From: Cellulosimicrobium protaetiae
GTDB lineage: Bacteria; Actinomycetota; Actinomycetes; Actinomycetales; Cellulomonadaceae
Direction of reading: 5' to 3'
Assembly (NCBI RefSeq): GCF_009708005.2
Contig: NZ_CP052757.1
Span: forward strand, 1,860,001 to 1,924,000
DNA length: 64,000 nt
Shown here: positions 9,956 through 18,753 of the stretch, one piece after another
How positions within the stretch are numbered: position 1 is the stretch's first letter
Layout: the number at the start of each line of letters is the position of its first letter
Notes under the pieces: model-generated
The model's database searches: none
What the model was told of the DNA's origin: nothing
Seen by the model: only the letters and a program-made list of their open reading frames with translations
Translations under genes and position numbers: made by a program

Positions 9956-10623
9956 GCGACGTCACCCCCGCCGGACGGGGCGGACGCCGCGACCTGCGTG
10001 CGCAGCACGGGCCGGGTCGCGAGCGCGCGCTCGTCGAGGGCGCGCAGGAACGCGTCGGCCTCCGGCCCGACGTCCGCCTTGCCGTACGCGACGTCGTCGA
10101 ACAGGTGCGCGCCGCGCGCGAGGCCGTCGGCGACGTCGGGCACGCGCTCGCCCGCGGCCTCCGCCGCCTCCCAGGCGGTGCGGCCGGGGCGGGCGTCGAG
10201 GACCGCGCGCTCCTCGAGCGAGCGCACGACGGCGCGGAAGCGCTCGAGCGTGGCCGTCGCCCAGTCGCCCCGTGCCGCGGCCGCGTCGGCCGCCGCGCGC
10301 ATCTCGGCGGCGGTCCGTGCGTCGTCGTCGAGCAAGACGGCCGAGGCCGCCGCCCGGCGCGACAGCCGCACCGGTCCCGCGACCCAGTACGCGATCCCGG
10401 CGACGATCGCGACGGCCACGACGACGACCACCGCGGTGAGCGGGCCCCCGAGGTCGAGCGCGGGGGCACCGTCGAAGAGACCCTGGAGCCACTCGAGGAG
10501 CCGCTGCAGGAGCGACGGGTCGGTGCTGTACTCCGGCTTCGTGAGCTCCTCGACGAGCCAGCGGCGCGCCTCGTCGGCACCCGGCTGCACGGGCACGTCG
10601 GCCGCGAGCGACCGCAGGGTCAT
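9952..10623 (-). CDS. DUF4129 domain protein
   Basis: A 223-residue protein: short extracytoplasmic N-terminus with W-L-V-E-E-L-T-K-P-E-Y, one strong helix (about 63-88, L-T-A-V-V-V-V-V-A-V-A-I-V) and a cytosolic domain. The latter has R-G-D-W-A-T-A-T-L-E-R-F-R-A-V-V-R-S-L-E-E-R near 143 and A-W-E-A-A-E-A-A-G near 175, the DUF4129 pattern. DUF4129 often occurs fused to transglutaminase-like proteins or in MoxR/DUF58 operons. It overlaps its neighbours on both sides by four bases. Confidence 0.85.
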   Translation of the reverse strand: MTLRSLAADVPVQPGADEARRWLVEELTKPEYSTDPSLLQRLLEWLQGLFDGAPALDLGGPLTAVVVVVAVAIVAGIAYWVAGPVRLSRRAAASAVLLDDDARTAAEMRAAADAAAARGDWATATLERFRAVVRSLEERAVLDARPGRTAWEAAEAAGERVPDVADGLARGAHLFDDVAYGKADVGPEADAFLRALDERALATRPVLRTQVAASAPSGGGDVA

Positions 10624-12014
10624 GCGCGCGGCTGCTCGTTCGCCGCGGCCGCGAGCTCGACGTCCAGCCCCTCACGCCGCATGCGCACGTCGATGTAGAG
10701 CAGCGCGACGACGCTCCCGATGAAGAGGGTCAGGACCGTGGTCGAGACCGCCGTCCCGAGGGTCGTGACCGCCGTGCTGACGAACGCCTGGCCCGCGCCG
10801 AGCGCGATCCCGCTGACCAGCCCGAACGGCATGGCGATGATCTGGTTGACCACGAGCATCGCGACGTAGGCCAGGAGGTAGATGCCCACGAGGCGCCAGA
10901 AGCTCCCGCGGGTGAGCCGCCACACACGGGTGATCGTCGTCCAGAAGGGCTGGCCCTCGAGCGCGAGCGCGGCGGGGGCGAGCCCCGTCCGCGCGCCCAG
11001 CCACACGTAGAGGGCGAGGTAGGCGAGGATGCCGACGAGGACGAGGACCACCCCGAGCCCGACGTTCACCGCGAAGCCCAGCACGACCAGCAGGGCGAGG
11101 AGGACGCCGGCGGCCGCCATGGCGAGGCCGAAGAGCAGGGAGTAGGCGATGAGGAACCAGGCCCGGCGCCCGACCTGCGCCCAGACCTCGCCGACGGTGG
11201 CCTTGCGCCCGATGACGGACTGGCCGATGGACACCGTGAGCAGGCCGCTGACGATCGGCGTCGCGAGGCCCATCGTCAGGCCGGTGCCGACGGCGCTCGC
11301 GTAGAGGGTCGCGAAGTCGTTCTCCAGGCCGCCGAGCCCGGCCTCCGACGGCAGGGAGACGAAGAGGTCGGCGACGTACCCCGAGAACGCCCACCCGAGG
11401 AGCGCCCCGATCACGGTGGCGATCACGACGACGAGCGTGCTCATGCCGAGCATCACGCGCGGGTTGTGCCGGATGGCCCCGAACGCGCCGTCGAAGATCT
11501 CACCGAGCGACAGCGGCCGCAGCGGCACGATGCCGGGCTTCGCGGCGGGCGGTGCGTAGGGCGCGCCGGCGAGGCCGGGCGGCGGCCCGTACCCGGGGGC
11601 GCCGTACTGACCCTGCCCGTACTGGCCCTGCCCGTACTGGCCCTGCCCGTACTCGCCGTGTCCGAACTGACCCTGCGGGCCCGGGGCGTACTGCGGCTGC
11701 CCGTACCCGGGCCCGCCGTACGGCTGCTGGTCGGCCGGCGTCCCCGCCGGACCAGCGGGCTGGCCCCAGGCCCCGGGCGCCGCGGGCGGGACCGCCGGAC
11801 CCTGGCCGGGACCGTACCCGGGCGCGTACTGCCCGTACTGCGGCTGCGGTGCGGGGTGCCCGGGCGCGCCGTAGCCGGGCTGCCCGTGCGTCGGGGCCCC
11901 CCACCCGCCGGCGTCGCCGGACTGCCCAGGACCGGCGGGCGTCGTCGGGCCGGGCGTCGCCGTCGGGTCCGGCGTGGCACCGTCCGGCGCGCCGGAGGTG
12001 TCGGGTGTGCTCAT
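10620..12014 (-). CDS. Multi-span membrane protein with Gly/Pro/Tyr/Gln-rich N-terminus
   Basis: A 464-residue protein. Residues 1-160 are disordered and rich in Gly, Pro, Tyr and Gln, with tandem Y-G-Q-G-Q units. From about 165 (P-L-R-P-L-S-L-G-E-I-F-D-G-A-F) it is a six-helix membrane domain of the type annotated as glycerophosphoryl diester phosphodiesterase membrane domain, although no phosphodiesterase catalytic domain is present. It is first in the leftward operon leading to DUF4129, DUF4350, MoxR and DUF58, and its start is divergent from mtrA. A TAGGGT hexamer at 12095-12090 on this strand is a candidate -10, giving a leader of about 70 bases. The function is unknown. Confidence 0.8.
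   Translation of the reverse strand: MSTPDTSGAPDGATPDPTATPGPTTPAGPGQSGDAGGWGAPTHGQPGYGAPGHPAPQPQYGQYAPGYGPGQGPAVPPAAPGAWGQPAGPAGTPADQQPYGGPGYGQPQYAPGPQGQFGHGEYGQGQYGQGQYGQGQYGAPGYGPPPGLAGAPYAPPAAKPGIVPLRPLSLGEIFDGAFGAIRHNPRVMLGMSTLVVVIATVIGALLGWAFSGYVADLFVSLPSEAGLGGLENDFATLYASAVGTGLTMGLATPIVSGLLTVSIGQSVIGRKATVGEVWAQVGRRAWFLIAYSLLFGLAMAAAGVLLALLVVLGFAVNVGLGVVLVLVGILAYLALYVWLGARTGLAPAALALEGQPFWTTITRVWRLTRGSFWRLVGIYLLAYVAMLVVNQIIAMPFGLVSGIALGAGQAFVSTAVTTLGTAVSTTVLTLFIGSVVALLYIDVRMRREGLDVELAAAANEQPRA
11611..11655 (-). repeat. 15-bp tandem repeat inside the membrane-protein gene
   Basis: Three head-to-tail copies of CCCTGCCCGTACTGG (third copy ends CG), in frame. They encode the Y-G-Q-G-Q repeat of the N-terminal disordered region, so repeat number can change without breaking the frame. 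Confidence 0.85.
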
Positions 12015-12284
12015 GTGCTCGTGGTCCCCCGGGTCGGCTCGGGCGTCGTTCCAGGCCGCCGGGCGAGGATCGGCAACGGCGGCGAGGCCACCCTAGTACG
12101 CGCCCCTGTCCGTCGTGCCGCGTCGGAGGTCTGGTGACGTGACGGAGAGGCGTGGTCATACCCGCCGACGCTGCCGCCACTCGGGTGACCAGGCCTCGAC
12201 CTTCGGTGCGCGACGTGGCGGGTTCACCCGCGCCGCGGCGCCGGGCCGCCCCGAGGAGCGACCTGTCGATGGCAAGATGTCCGC

Positions 12285-12968
12285 ATGAAGGTTCGTGTGC
12301 TCGTGGTCGACGACGACACCGCCCTGGCCGAGATGATCGGCATCGTCCTGCGCTCCGAGGGCTTCGAACCCGTCTTCTGCGCCGACGGCGACCTCGCGCT
12401 CGAGACGTTCCGCAGCACCCAGCCGGACCTGGTGCTGCTCGACCTCATGCTCCCGGGCAAGGACGGCACCGAGGTGTGCCGCCTCATCCGCGCGGAGTCG
12501 GGCGTGCCGATCATCATGCTCACCGCGAAGAGCGACACGGTGGACGTCGTGCTCGGGCTCGAGTCCGGCGCGGACGACTACATCTCCAAGCCCTTCAAGC
12601 CCAAGGAGCTCGTCGCCCGCATCCGCGCGCGCCTGCGCCGCACGGAGGAGCCGGCACCGGAGCACCTGTCGATCGGCGACGTCGAGATCGACGTGACCGG
12701 GCACCGCGTCTCGCGCGGGGGCGACCAGGTCGCGCTCACGCCGCTCGAGTTCGACCTGCTCGTGGCGCTCGCGCGCAAGCCGTGGCAGGTCTTCACGCGC
12801 GAGGTCCTGCTCGAGAAGGTGTGGGGCTACCGGCACGCCGCGGACACACGCCTCGTCAACGTCCACGTGCAGCGCCTCCGCTCGAAGATCGAGCACGACC
12901 CCGAGAACCCGGAGATCGTGCTGACCGTGCGCGGCGTCGGGTACAAGGCGGGCGCGACCCGCACGTGA
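12285..12968 (+). CDS. mtrA: DNA-binding response regulator MtrA
   Basis: A 227-residue OmpR-family regulator. The receiver domain has the acidic cluster D9-D10-D11, phospho-acceptor D53 in L-L-D-L-M-L-P-G, T80 and K102 (I-S-K-P-F). The winged-helix output domain (about 130-225) has V-A-L-T-P-L-E-F-D-L-L and R-L-V-N-V-H-V-Q-R-L-R-S-K-I. It is followed directly by mtrB and lpqB, the standard actinobacterial cell-wall and division-control operon. CAAGAT sits six bases before the ATG and no ribosome site is visible, so the mRNA may be leaderless. Confidence 0.97.
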   Translation: MKVRVLVVDDDTALAEMIGIVLRSEGFEPVFCADGDLALETFRSTQPDLVLLDLMLPGKDGTEVCRLIRAESGVPIIMLTAKSDTVDVVLGLESGADDYISKPFKPKELVARIRARLRRTEEPAPEHLSIGDVEIDVTGHRVSRGGDQVALTPLEFDLLVALARKPWQVFTREVLLEKVWGYRHAADTRLVNVHVQRLRSKIEHDPENPEIVLTVRGVGYKAGATRT

Positions 12969-14809
12969 GCACGACGGCCGGCACCACCGACCGGCGCCGG
13001 CAGGGGTTCTGGCGCCGGTCCCGGCGCCGCGTGCGCGCCGCCGCCCGCCGCGTCGTCTGGCGGTGGCGCTCCTCGATGCAGCTCCGCGTCGTCACCTCGG
13101 CGCTCGTCGTGGGCGTGCTCACCGTCGGCGCTCTCGGCGCCTACCTGACGGACGCGATGCGCGACGGGCTGTACGAGCGGCGCGCGGCCGAGGTCGACCT
13201 GGAGAGCGCGCAGTCGACGCAGCAGGCGCGCAGCACGCTCGACGCGTCGCCCGCGTCTACCGCGACCGAGGCGCAGTCGCTGCTGTTCGACCTCTTCTCC
13301 ATGCTGCAGTCCACCGGGTCGTCGCGCGACGTCTTCCTCTGGCAGGCCGGGGGGTCGAGCACGGTGGGCTTCCTCGACCAGTCGACGAACCCGCAGCTCG
13401 CCGACCTCGTCTCTCCCGAGATGCGCGAGGCGACCGTCGCCGCCGACGGCGAGCAGTACCTCCAGTCGGTCGCGATCCCGGTCGACCCGGCCCGCCCGGG
13501 GAGCTCCGGGGTGGTGCCGGGCATCGTCGTCGGCTCGACGGTCGAGGTGCCCGTCGCCGGGACGTACGAGCTCTACTACCTCTACGACCTCGAGGCCGAC
13601 CAGGAGACGCTGCGCTTCCTGCAGTCGGTCCTGCTCGTGGGCGCGCTCGTGCTGCTCGCGCTGCTCGTCGGCATCACCGCGCTCGTCACGCGGCAGGCGG
13701 TGCTGCCGGTGCGGCAGGCGGCGGACGTCGCGGAGCGTCTCGCCGACGGACGCCTCGACGAGCGGCTCCCCGTCAAGGGGCACGACGAGATGGCGTCGCT
13801 CGCGCACTCGTTCAACGAGATGGCGCGGAGCCTGCAGGACCAGATCGGCCGCATGGAGGAGCTGTCCATGCTCCAGCGCCGGTTCGTCTCCGACGTCTCG
13901 CACGAGCTGCGCACGCCGCTCACGACGATCCGCATGGCGTCGGAGGTGCTGCACTCCTCCCGCGAGGACTTCGACCCGGTCTCGAAGCGGTCGACCGAGC
14001 TGTTGCAGACCCAGCTCGACCGGTTCGAGGACCTCCTCGCCGACCTGCTGGAGATCAGCCGGTTCGACGCCAACGCGGCGGTCCTCGACGCGGAACGGCG
14101 CGACCTGCGCGACGTCGTCAACGCCGCCGTCGACCACGCCGCCCCGCTCGCCGAGCGCAAGGGGGTCTGGCTCTCGGTGCACCTCGGCGACGAGGCCGTG
14201 ACCGCCGACATCGACCCTCGGCGCGTCGAGCGCATCGTGCGCAACCTCGTCGTCAACGCGATCGAGCACGCCGAGGAGCGTCCGGTGGAGATCACGGTCG
14301 AGGGAGACGGGCACGCGGTCGCGGTCGCGGTGCGCGACCACGGCGTCGGCATGACCGCCGGCGAGGTCCAGCACGTGTTCGACCGGTTCTGGCGCGCCGA
14401 CCCCGCGCGTGCGCGCACGACGGGGGGCACGGGACTCGGCCTCGCGATCTCCCTCGAGGACGCGCACCTGCACGGCGGCTGGCTCGAGGCGTGGGGACGT
14501 CCCGGGCGCGGCGCGAGCTTCCGGCTCACCCTCCCGCGCCGCGCCGGCATCCGTCTCCAGTCGTCCCCGTTGCCGCTCGTGTCCGAGGCGGCCGCGGGGC
14601 GCGGGCTCCCGGCGGAGTGGAGCGACGGCACACCGGTCGTCGAGGACGTCGAGGGGACGGCGGGGCCCGCCGACCTGCCGTCCGTCACGGGCGGCATCCC
14701 CGTCGTCCTCCCGACCGAGCACGCGCAGCACCCGGGACGGGGCGCGGAGCCGCCCACGGGCACGGGTGCGGGGTCCGTGGCCACCGACGACGTGCAGGAG
14801 GCGCGATGA
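12965..14809 (+). CDS. mtrB: Sensor histidine kinase MtrB
   Basis: A 614-residue kinase. Basic N-terminus, helix 1 at about 38-60, extracytoplasmic domain about 61-218, helix 2 at about 219-241, HAMP, then the H-box V-S-H-E-L-R-T-P with H313. The HATPase_c region has N-L-V-V-N-A-I-E-H-A and G-T-G-L-G-L-A-I. The GTG at 12965 overlaps the mtrA stop (GTGA), which fixes the start; the open frame from 12152 is upstream noise. MtrB phosphorylates MtrA. The 70-residue C-terminal tail rich in Gly, Thr and Pro is beyond the catalytic core. Confidence 0.97.
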   Translation: MSTTAGTTDRRRQGFWRRSRRRVRAAARRVVWRWRSSMQLRVVTSALVVGVLTVGALGAYLTDAMRDGLYERRAAEVDLESAQSTQQARSTLDASPASTATEAQSLLFDLFSMLQSTGSSRDVFLWQAGGSSTVGFLDQSTNPQLADLVSPEMREATVAADGEQYLQSVAIPVDPARPGSSGVVPGIVVGSTVEVPVAGTYELYYLYDLEADQETLRFLQSVLLVGALVLLALLVGITALVTRQAVLPVRQAADVAERLADGRLDERLPVKGHDEMASLAHSFNEMARSLQDQIGRMEELSMLQRRFVSDVSHELRTPLTTIRMASEVLHSSREDFDPVSKRSTELLQTQLDRFEDLLADLLEISRFDANAAVLDAERRDLRDVVNAAVDHAAPLAERKGVWLSVHLGDEAVTADIDPRRVERIVRNLVVNAIEHAEERPVEITVEGDGHAVAVAVRDHGVGMTAGEVQHVFDRFWRADPARARTTGGTGLGLAISLEDAHLHGGWLEAWGRPGRGASFRLTLPRRAGIRLQSSPLPLVSEAAAGRGLPAEWSDGTPVVEDVEGTAGPADLPSVTGGIPVVLPTEHAQHPGRGAEPPTGTGAGSVATDDVQEAR

Positions 14810-16536
14810 CCACGACCGGAGTCCCGCTGCGCAGAGCCGGGCGTGCGCTCGCGGCCGGGCTCGCGACGGCGCTCGTCGTCGCGCTCGGGGCGTGCGCGTC
14901 GATCCCCACGTCCGGGCCCGTCACCGAGGGTCAGGCGACGCCCGAGGACCCCGGCCAGCCCTTCGTCAGCGCCGCGTCCCCGATCCGTGACGCGTCGCCG
15001 GACCAGATCGTGCGGGGCTTCCTCACGGCCCAGGCCCAGGGCGCGCGCAGCTCGTTCGACGTCGCCTCCGAGTTCCTGACGGACGACGCGCAGGCCTGGT
15101 CGCCGCTCGCCCAGGTGGCCGTCCTCGAGGACGTGCCGCAGCTCGAGGTCGACGAGGCGACCCTCGAGGAGGGCACGACGACGGTGCGCGCGACGGCGGA
15201 CGTCGTCGGGACGGTCGACGAGCGCGGCGTGTACACCGAGGAGGTGCCGGGCCGGACGGTCGAGATCTCCTACGGCCTCGTGCGCGACGCCGACGGGCAG
15301 TGGCGCATCGCGACCGTCGAGGACGGGCTGTCGATCACCGCGACCAACTTCGCGCGGACCTTCAAGCAGGTCAACCTCTACTTCCCGACGCTCGACCGCA
15401 CGTACCTCGTGCCCGACGCGCGCTGGTTCCCCAGCCGCAACTGGCAGACGCTCGCCGTGCGCGAGACGGTGCGCGGCCCGTCGGAGTGGCTCGCCGGATC
15501 GGTCGGCACGGTCGTCCCCGAGGGCACCGCGCTGAGCATCGACTCCGTCACGCCCTCCGACGAGGGCACGGTCGCCGTCCCCCTCAACGACGCGGTCACG
15601 GCGGCGTCCTCCGCCGACCGGGCGCTGCTTCTCGCGCAGCTCCAGGCGGCGCTCGGTGGGCGCGTCGAGATCACGATCGGCGTGGGCGGGACGACGCTCT
15701 CGGCCGACGACGTCCCGGCGATCGGCGTCGCGACGACACCCGACGATCCCGTGGTGCTCGCGGGTGACCAGATCATGAGCCTCGAGGGCCGGACGACGCA
15801 GCCCGTCGGGTCGGCCGCCCCGCTCGCGGGCCTGCAGCCCACGGCGCTCGCCTTCCGGGGGAGGTCGTCCGACGCGTCGTACGTCGTGCGGGACGGCGCG
15901 ATCCGGATCGTCACGGCTCCCACGGCCGACGCGGGCCCGACGACGCTGCTCACGGGGGCGAACCTCCTCGCGCCCTCGATCGACCGCTTCCAGTTCCTGT
16001 GGAGCGGCCCCCAGGTCCAGCCCGGCTCGCTGCAGGTGGTCGACCTCCGGGAAGGGGGGTCGGACACCGCCGTCTCCGAGGTCGCGGTGCCCTGGCTCGA
16101 CGGGCGCACGATCATGTCGGTGCGTGTCGCGCCGGACGGCGCGCGCATCGCCGTCGTGAGCGACGCGGGGAGCGGCGCGCAGATCCACGTCGCCGGGATC
16201 GTGCGGGACGAGGCCGGGCGACCGACCCAGCTCTCGGACCCGATCAGGGTCGGTCAGCCCGTCCTCACGGCCACCCAGGTCACGTGGGTGGACCGCGTCC
16301 TCCTCGGCGTGCTGGGCCGTGCCGCCGGGCAGGCCGAGCCCGTCGTCCAGCGGGTGCCCGTCGGAGGGCCGACGGTCGCCGCATCACCGGTCGAGGACGC
16401 CGTCTCGCTCGCTTCCGCGACCGGTGTCGGCACGATGCTCGTCGGGACGAGCGACAGCAGCCTCTACGCGGCGGGCACCTCGACGCTCTGGACGCGTGTC
16501 GCGACCGAGGTGCGCCTGCCCACCTACCCCGGCTGA
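14806..16536 (+). CDS. lpqB: Lipoprotein LpqB
   Basis: A 576-residue lipoprotein. The signal peptide ends in the lipobox V-A-L-G-A-C with lipid-modified C30. A GerMN-like domain (about 170-310) contains N-L-Y-F-P-T-L-D-R-T-Y-L-V-P. The C-terminal half is the LpqB beta-propeller region. ATG at 14806 overlaps the mtrB stop (ATGA). LpqB is known to modulate MtrB in actinobacteria. A weak 7-bp hairpin lies just after the stop (16537-16553). Confidence 0.95.
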   Translation: MTTTGVPLRRAGRALAAGLATALVVALGACASIPTSGPVTEGQATPEDPGQPFVSAASPIRDASPDQIVRGFLTAQAQGARSSFDVASEFLTDDAQAWSPLAQVAVLEDVPQLEVDEATLEEGTTTVRATADVVGTVDERGVYTEEVPGRTVEISYGLVRDADGQWRIATVEDGLSITATNFARTFKQVNLYFPTLDRTYLVPDARWFPSRNWQTLAVRETVRGPSEWLAGSVGTVVPEGTALSIDSVTPSDEGTVAVPLNDAVTAASSADRALLLAQLQAALGGRVEITIGVGGTTLSADDVPAIGVATTPDDPVVLAGDQIMSLEGRTTQPVGSAAPLAGLQPTALAFRGRSSDASYVVRDGAIRIVTAPTADAGPTTLLTGANLLAPSIDRFQFLWSGPQVQPGSLQVVDLREGGSDTAVSEVAVPWLDGRTIMSVRVAPDGARIAVVSDAGSGAQIHVAGIVRDEAGRPTQLSDPIRVGQPVLTATQVTWVDRVLLGVLGRAAGQAEPVVQRVPVGGPTVAASPVEDAVSLASATGVGTMLVGTSDSSLYAAGTSTLWTRVATEVRLPTYPG

Positions 16537-16649
16537 CGTCGTCCGGGACGACGGCACGATCCGCGGTCGACCACAGGTGACGTCGCCGTGGTGCAGGGCC
16601 GGGGTCGTCCACAGGCCGGCCGGTCCCCGGCGCCAGCGGGACGCGGCTG

Positions 16650-17528
16650 GTGCACGCTCGTCCGGTGCTCCGCCAGGCCCTCGACGACGTGACCCGCCTC
16701 GTGCTCCCCGTGGCCTGCCCGGGCTGCGGGCTGCCCGACGTCCGGTGGTGCCGTGCGTGCGTCGCCCCGCTCGTCGCCCCGCCCCGTCGCCGCGAGCGGG
16801 GCGTGCCGCGCCTCGACCGCCTCGACGGCGTACCGCCCCTGCCCGTCTGGGCGCCGGCGGACTACGCCGGGCCGGTGCGCGGCGTCGTCGTCGCGTGGAA
16901 GGACCGTGGCCGCGCGGACCTCGACCGGCCGCTGGGGGGCGCCGCGTCGCGTGCCGGCGCGGCGGTGGGCCGACTCCTCCTCGCGGGTTCGCCCGCACCC
17001 CTCCCGCCCCGGGCCGCCGTGCTGGTCGTGCCCGCGCCGACCTCGGCCGCGGCCCGACGGGCGCGGGGGCGGGACCCGGTCGCCGTCCTCGCCCGGTCCG
17101 TCGCGTCCGGGCTCGTCGCGACGGGGGTCGCCGCCCGGACCGCGCCCCTCCTCGGGCAGCGGGGCCACCCGCGCGACCAGGTCGGCCTCGGCGCGCGGGC
17201 GCGCGGGGCTCGCCTCGGCACGGTCGGGCTCGCCACCGGTCCCGCGGCGCGCCGCCGCGCCGAGGACGCCCGGCGGGACCGCGTCGCGTGCCTCCTCGTC
17301 GACGACGTCGTCACCACGGGCGCGACCCTCGCGGCGTGCGAGACGGCGCTCGCGGACGCGGGCCTGCCCGTTCTCGGAGCCCTCGTGCTCGCCGCGACCC
17401 CCGCCCCGGCGGAGCGTCGGGAGCCCGTCGTCGGGCCGTCGCGGGGCGCTCCGTGGCAGCCGGGTCGAAGGTCCTCCGGTTCACCTCCCGTTGGTGCTGC
17501 CGACACCCTCGCCCGCGGGTTAGTCTGA
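16650..17528 (+). CDS. ComF family phosphoribosyltransferase-like protein
   Basis: A 292-residue protein. The N-terminal zinc-finger-like segment has C-P-G-C at about 23 and C-R-A-C at about 34, as in ComF. The phosphoribosyltransferase-type PRPP loop V-A-C-L-L-V-D-D-V-V-T-T-G-A-T-L lies near 212-227. ComF proteins support DNA uptake in competent bacteria; here no late competence genes are nearby, and the conserved lpqB-comF-hpf order is simply the actinobacterial arrangement. GTG at 16650 is chosen because the zinc-finger region begins soon after. The C-terminal 60 residues are low-complexity. Confidence 0.88.
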   Translation: MHARPVLRQALDDVTRLVLPVACPGCGLPDVRWCRACVAPLVAPPRRRERGVPRLDRLDGVPPLPVWAPADYAGPVRGVVVAWKDRGRADLDRPLGGAASRAGAAVGRLLLAGSPAPLPPRAAVLVVPAPTSAAARRARGRDPVAVLARSVASGLVATGVAARTAPLLGQRGHPRDQVGLGARARGARLGTVGLATGPAARRRAEDARRDRVACLLVDDVVTTGATLAACETALADAGLPVLGALVLAATPAPAERREPVVGPSRGAPWQPGRRSSGSPPVGAADTLARGLV

Positions 17529-17607
17529 GGGCCAGTCGCCGCGGACGACGGTCGTGCGGAGCACGTCCGGCGCCGCGCGAGCGTACCGAGCGCGCGGCCC
17601 TGCGCCG

Positions 17608-17692
17608 CAAGGAGGTGGTAGCCCACCGCACCCGCAACGGGTGCACCTACCGAATCCGAACGAGGCGCTCGGACGCAACCAGCCGGGCGCCG
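17608..17692 (+). ncRNA. Candidate structured leader RNA upstream of hpf
   Basis: The 188-bp gap before hpf holds nested helices. GCACCCG pairs with CGGGTGC across a three-base loop (about 17628-17644), enclosed by GGTAG/CTACC, followed by a second small hairpin (CCGA/TCGG). A GGAGG sits just before this structure and another precedes the hpf start. Structured leaders upstream of raiA/hpf genes (the raiA-hairpin motif) are reported in actinobacteria; I cannot confirm membership without a covariance-model search. Confidence 0.4.
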
Positions 17693-17716
17693 CACCAGAT
17701 CCTCGCGGAGGCTCAC

Positions 17717-18370
17717 ATGGAGATCGTCGTCGTCGGCAGGCACACGGAAGTGGCAGACCGCTTCCGCCGACACGTGGAGGACAAGCTCGCCAAGGTCCAG
17801 CAGCTCGCGCCCACGGCGCAGCGCGTGGACGTCGAGGTCACCCACGAGAACAACCCGAGGCTCTCCGGGGTCCGCGAACGCGTCGAGCTCACCGTGCGGG
17901 CCAAGGGCCCCGTCGTCCGCGCCGAGGCAGCGGCCGACGACCGGTTCGGCGCGCTCGACCTCGCGATGGACAAGCTCGCCGAGCGCCTGCGTCGCGCCCG
18001 CGACCGTCGCAAGGACCACCGCAACCACACCGTCGTGCCGCCCGTCGACGTGCGTCCCTACGACCCGTCCACGCACGACGCACCCCCGCCGCCGACGCCG
18101 ACCGCGCCGACCGAGCCGGGGGAGGCCGTCGAGACGACCCTCGGTGACTCGCCCGTCGTCATCCGGCAGAAGCTGCACACCGCCGAGCCCATGACCGTGG
18201 ACGACGCTCTGTACGAGATGGAGATGGTCGGTCACGACTTCTTCCTCTTCGTCGACGTCGAGACGTCGCGCCCGTCCGTCGCCTACCGGCGCCGCGGGTG
18301 GACGTACGGGGTCGTCGCGCTCGACACGTCCTGCGACTGCGCCACGCCCTCGGTCGAGAAGACCGCCTGA
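17717..18370 (+). CDS. hpf: Long-form ribosome hibernation promoting factor
   Basis: A 217-residue protein with an N-terminal S30AE/RaiA domain (about 1-100, starting [12 protein letters not shown]) and the C-terminal dimerisation domain of long HPF (about 150-217, V-V-I-R-Q-K through S-V-A-Y-R-R-R-G-W). The Pro-rich linker lies between. Long HPF drives 100S ribosome dimer formation in stationary phase. GGAGG six bases before ATG 17717 fixes the start; the open frame further upstream overlaps comF. A strong terminator follows at 18379. Confidence 0.95.
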   Translation: MEIVVVGRHTEVADRFRRHVEDKLAKVQQLAPTAQRVDVEVTHENNPRLSGVRERVELTVRAKGPVVRAEAAADDRFGALDLAMDKLAERLRRARDRRKDHRNHTVVPPVDVRPYDPSTHDAPPPPTPTAPTEPGEAVETTLGDSPVVIRQKLHTAEPMTVDDALYEMEMVGHDFFLFVDVETSRPSVAYRRRGWTYGVVALDTSCDCATPSVEKTA

Positions 18371-18378
18371 CCTCACCC

Positions 18379-18413
18379 GACGCGCCCGGACCCTCGACGG
18401 GTCCGGGCGCGTC
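18379..18413 (+). terminator. Terminator after hpf
   Basis: A perfect 15-bp stem (GACGCGCCCGGACCC and its complement) with a five-base loop, nine bases after the hpf stop. No T-run follows, as is usual at this GC content. Confidence 0.8.
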
Positions 18414-18444
18414 GCGCTGCCCGACCGGGTCTGGTGCCGCCCCG

Positions 18445-18690
18445 CCGAGGCAGCACCGCAGCCCACCGAGGTAGAACCGTGGTTGGCCGGGGTAGAACCG
18501 TGGTTCATGTGTACGTCGGACCGTACGAGCGGCTCGGTGCAGCGAGGCAGGTCCGGCACCACCACCCAGCGCGACCACCCGAGCGAGCCACACGCCGTCG
18601 GGCACGGTGACCAGGGCTCTACCTCGGGCAACCAGAGTTCTACCTCGGGCAACCAGGGTTCTACCTCGGCGGAGCGGGGTCGTGCCTCGG
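18445..18690. repeat. Inverted arrays of 21-bp-pitch repeat, locus 2
   Basis: Forward units start at 18445, 18466 and 18487; the best copy is CCGAGGTAGAACCGTGGTT. Inverted units start at 18609, 18630, 18651 and, degenerate, 18672; the best is AACCAGGGTTCTACCTCGG. Every unit is 19 bp plus a 2-bp spacer, an exact 21-bp pitch. The two arrays face each other across about 103 bp of unrelated sequence. Confidence 0.9.
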
Positions 18691-18753
18691 TCGCGTGTGG
18701 GTGGGGTCGGGCAGGATCGGGGGGTGGTCGCCACCCCGTCGAGGTCCGAGTCG

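Larger units (their letters stand above)
18371..18753 (+). other. Intergenic region hpf to YcaQ-like gene
   Basis: 383 bp without a convincing gene. It holds the hpf terminator (18379-18413), then the inverted arrays of the 21-bp-pitch repeat (18445-18690) around a central non-repeated stretch of about 100 bp, then the short leader of the next gene. Open frames through it only translate the repeat into seven-residue units and are rejected as coding. Confidence 0.75.

Noticed and set aside
18445-18690. Possible CRISPR array
   Set aside because: Units are 19 bp with only 2-bp spacers, appear in both orientations, and no cas genes are present.
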